Below are positions 43,115 to 43,242 of a DNA stretch of 43,242 nucleotides, one piece after another. This DNA is from Chloroflexota bacterium (GTDB lineage: Bacteria > Chloroflexota > Anaerolineae > Anaerolineales > Anaerolineaceae). The stretch lies in contig JAEKNU010000033.1 of the NCBI GenBank assembly GCA_016838895.1, positions 1-43,242 of the forward strand. Direction: 5' to 3'. A program made the translations under genes and the position numbers. The notes under the pieces are model-generated. The model was given only the letters and a program-made list of their open reading frames with translations. It ran no database searches and was not told the origin of the DNA. How positions within the stretch are numbered: position 1 is the stretch's first letter; each line of letters opens with the position of its first letter.

Positions 43115-43242
43115 ATAATGAAAACCTCCGCTAATACCGATAAAAAGTAAAAACTAAATCCATTATATGTATCATCTCAATAAAGCGGGGCAAACGAAAA
43201 AGAACTGAAGCCTATTAATTTTTATCATAGGCTGTTAAAATT

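Noticed and set aside
43209..43233. Short inverted repeat AGCCTAT / ATAGGCT at the right edge
   Set aside because: Only 7 bp with an AT-rich loop and no T run; the gene it might end lies outside the window.

Overview
The window looks like a chromosomal segment of a Chloroflexota bacterium, most likely class Anaerolineae (fermentative, plant-polysaccharide-degrading). This is inferred from gene content: lipoproteins and secreted enzymes with Thr/Pro-rich linkers, a choice-of-anchor-D protein ending in a sortase domain of the type I associate with Anaerolineae, GH9/GH31/GH53/GH127 glycosidases, an HDOD response regulator, and a T-box valS leader. No rRNA gene is present to prove it. Base composition is moderately AT-rich. 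There is no sign of transposases, integrases or CRISPR.

Layout. 1-1.8 kb: an anti-sigma/ECF sigma pair and a coupled DUF3052-like/pyrophosphatase pair. 1.9-2.9 kb: a decayed peptide-transport binding lipoprotein. 3.1-5.7 kb: a GH9 glucanase lipoprotein. 5.8-10.3 kb: two MFS transporters around an iron-dependent alcohol dehydrogenase, then tRNA-Lys. 10.5-15.3 kb: a two-component system followed by an ABC-2 exporter (ATPase plus two permeases); four heptamers in exact 11-bp phase precede the exporter genes. 15.5-26.2 kb: a plant-wall sugar locus with secreted GH53 galactanase, cytoplasmic GH31 and GH127 enzymes, a LacI regulator, and a MalF-MalG-binding-protein transporter. Its promoter carries two near-identical LacI-type operators, one inside the -35/-10 spacer. 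A tRNA-Gly/tRNA-Cys pair with its own consensus promoter is inserted in opposite orientation. 26.4-33.1 kb: a surface island with a 1.3-kaa secreted repeat protein carrying an LPATG motif and a C-terminal sortase domain, divergent from three tandem tail-collar (MdpB-like) genes and a GNAT acetyltransferase. 33.4-36 kb: NUDIX, orphan sugar-binding lipoprotein and RNase HI in one tight operon. 36.1-39.2 kb: valine T-box leader and valS. 39.2-43.1 kb: a PAS sensor kinase overlapping an HDOD response regulator.

How they work together. GH9 and GH53 would cut beta-glucan and galactan outside the cell. The MalFG system would import oligosaccharides, which GH31 (alpha-xylosidase type) and GH127 (beta-L-arabinofuranosidase type) trim inside, under LacI control. 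The surface island is the best candidate for something poorly described: three paralogous tail-collar proteins with an acetyltransferase beside a protein that contains both a sortase and a possible sortase substrate motif. All functions are read from sequence motifs and family knowledge; nothing was computed or searched.
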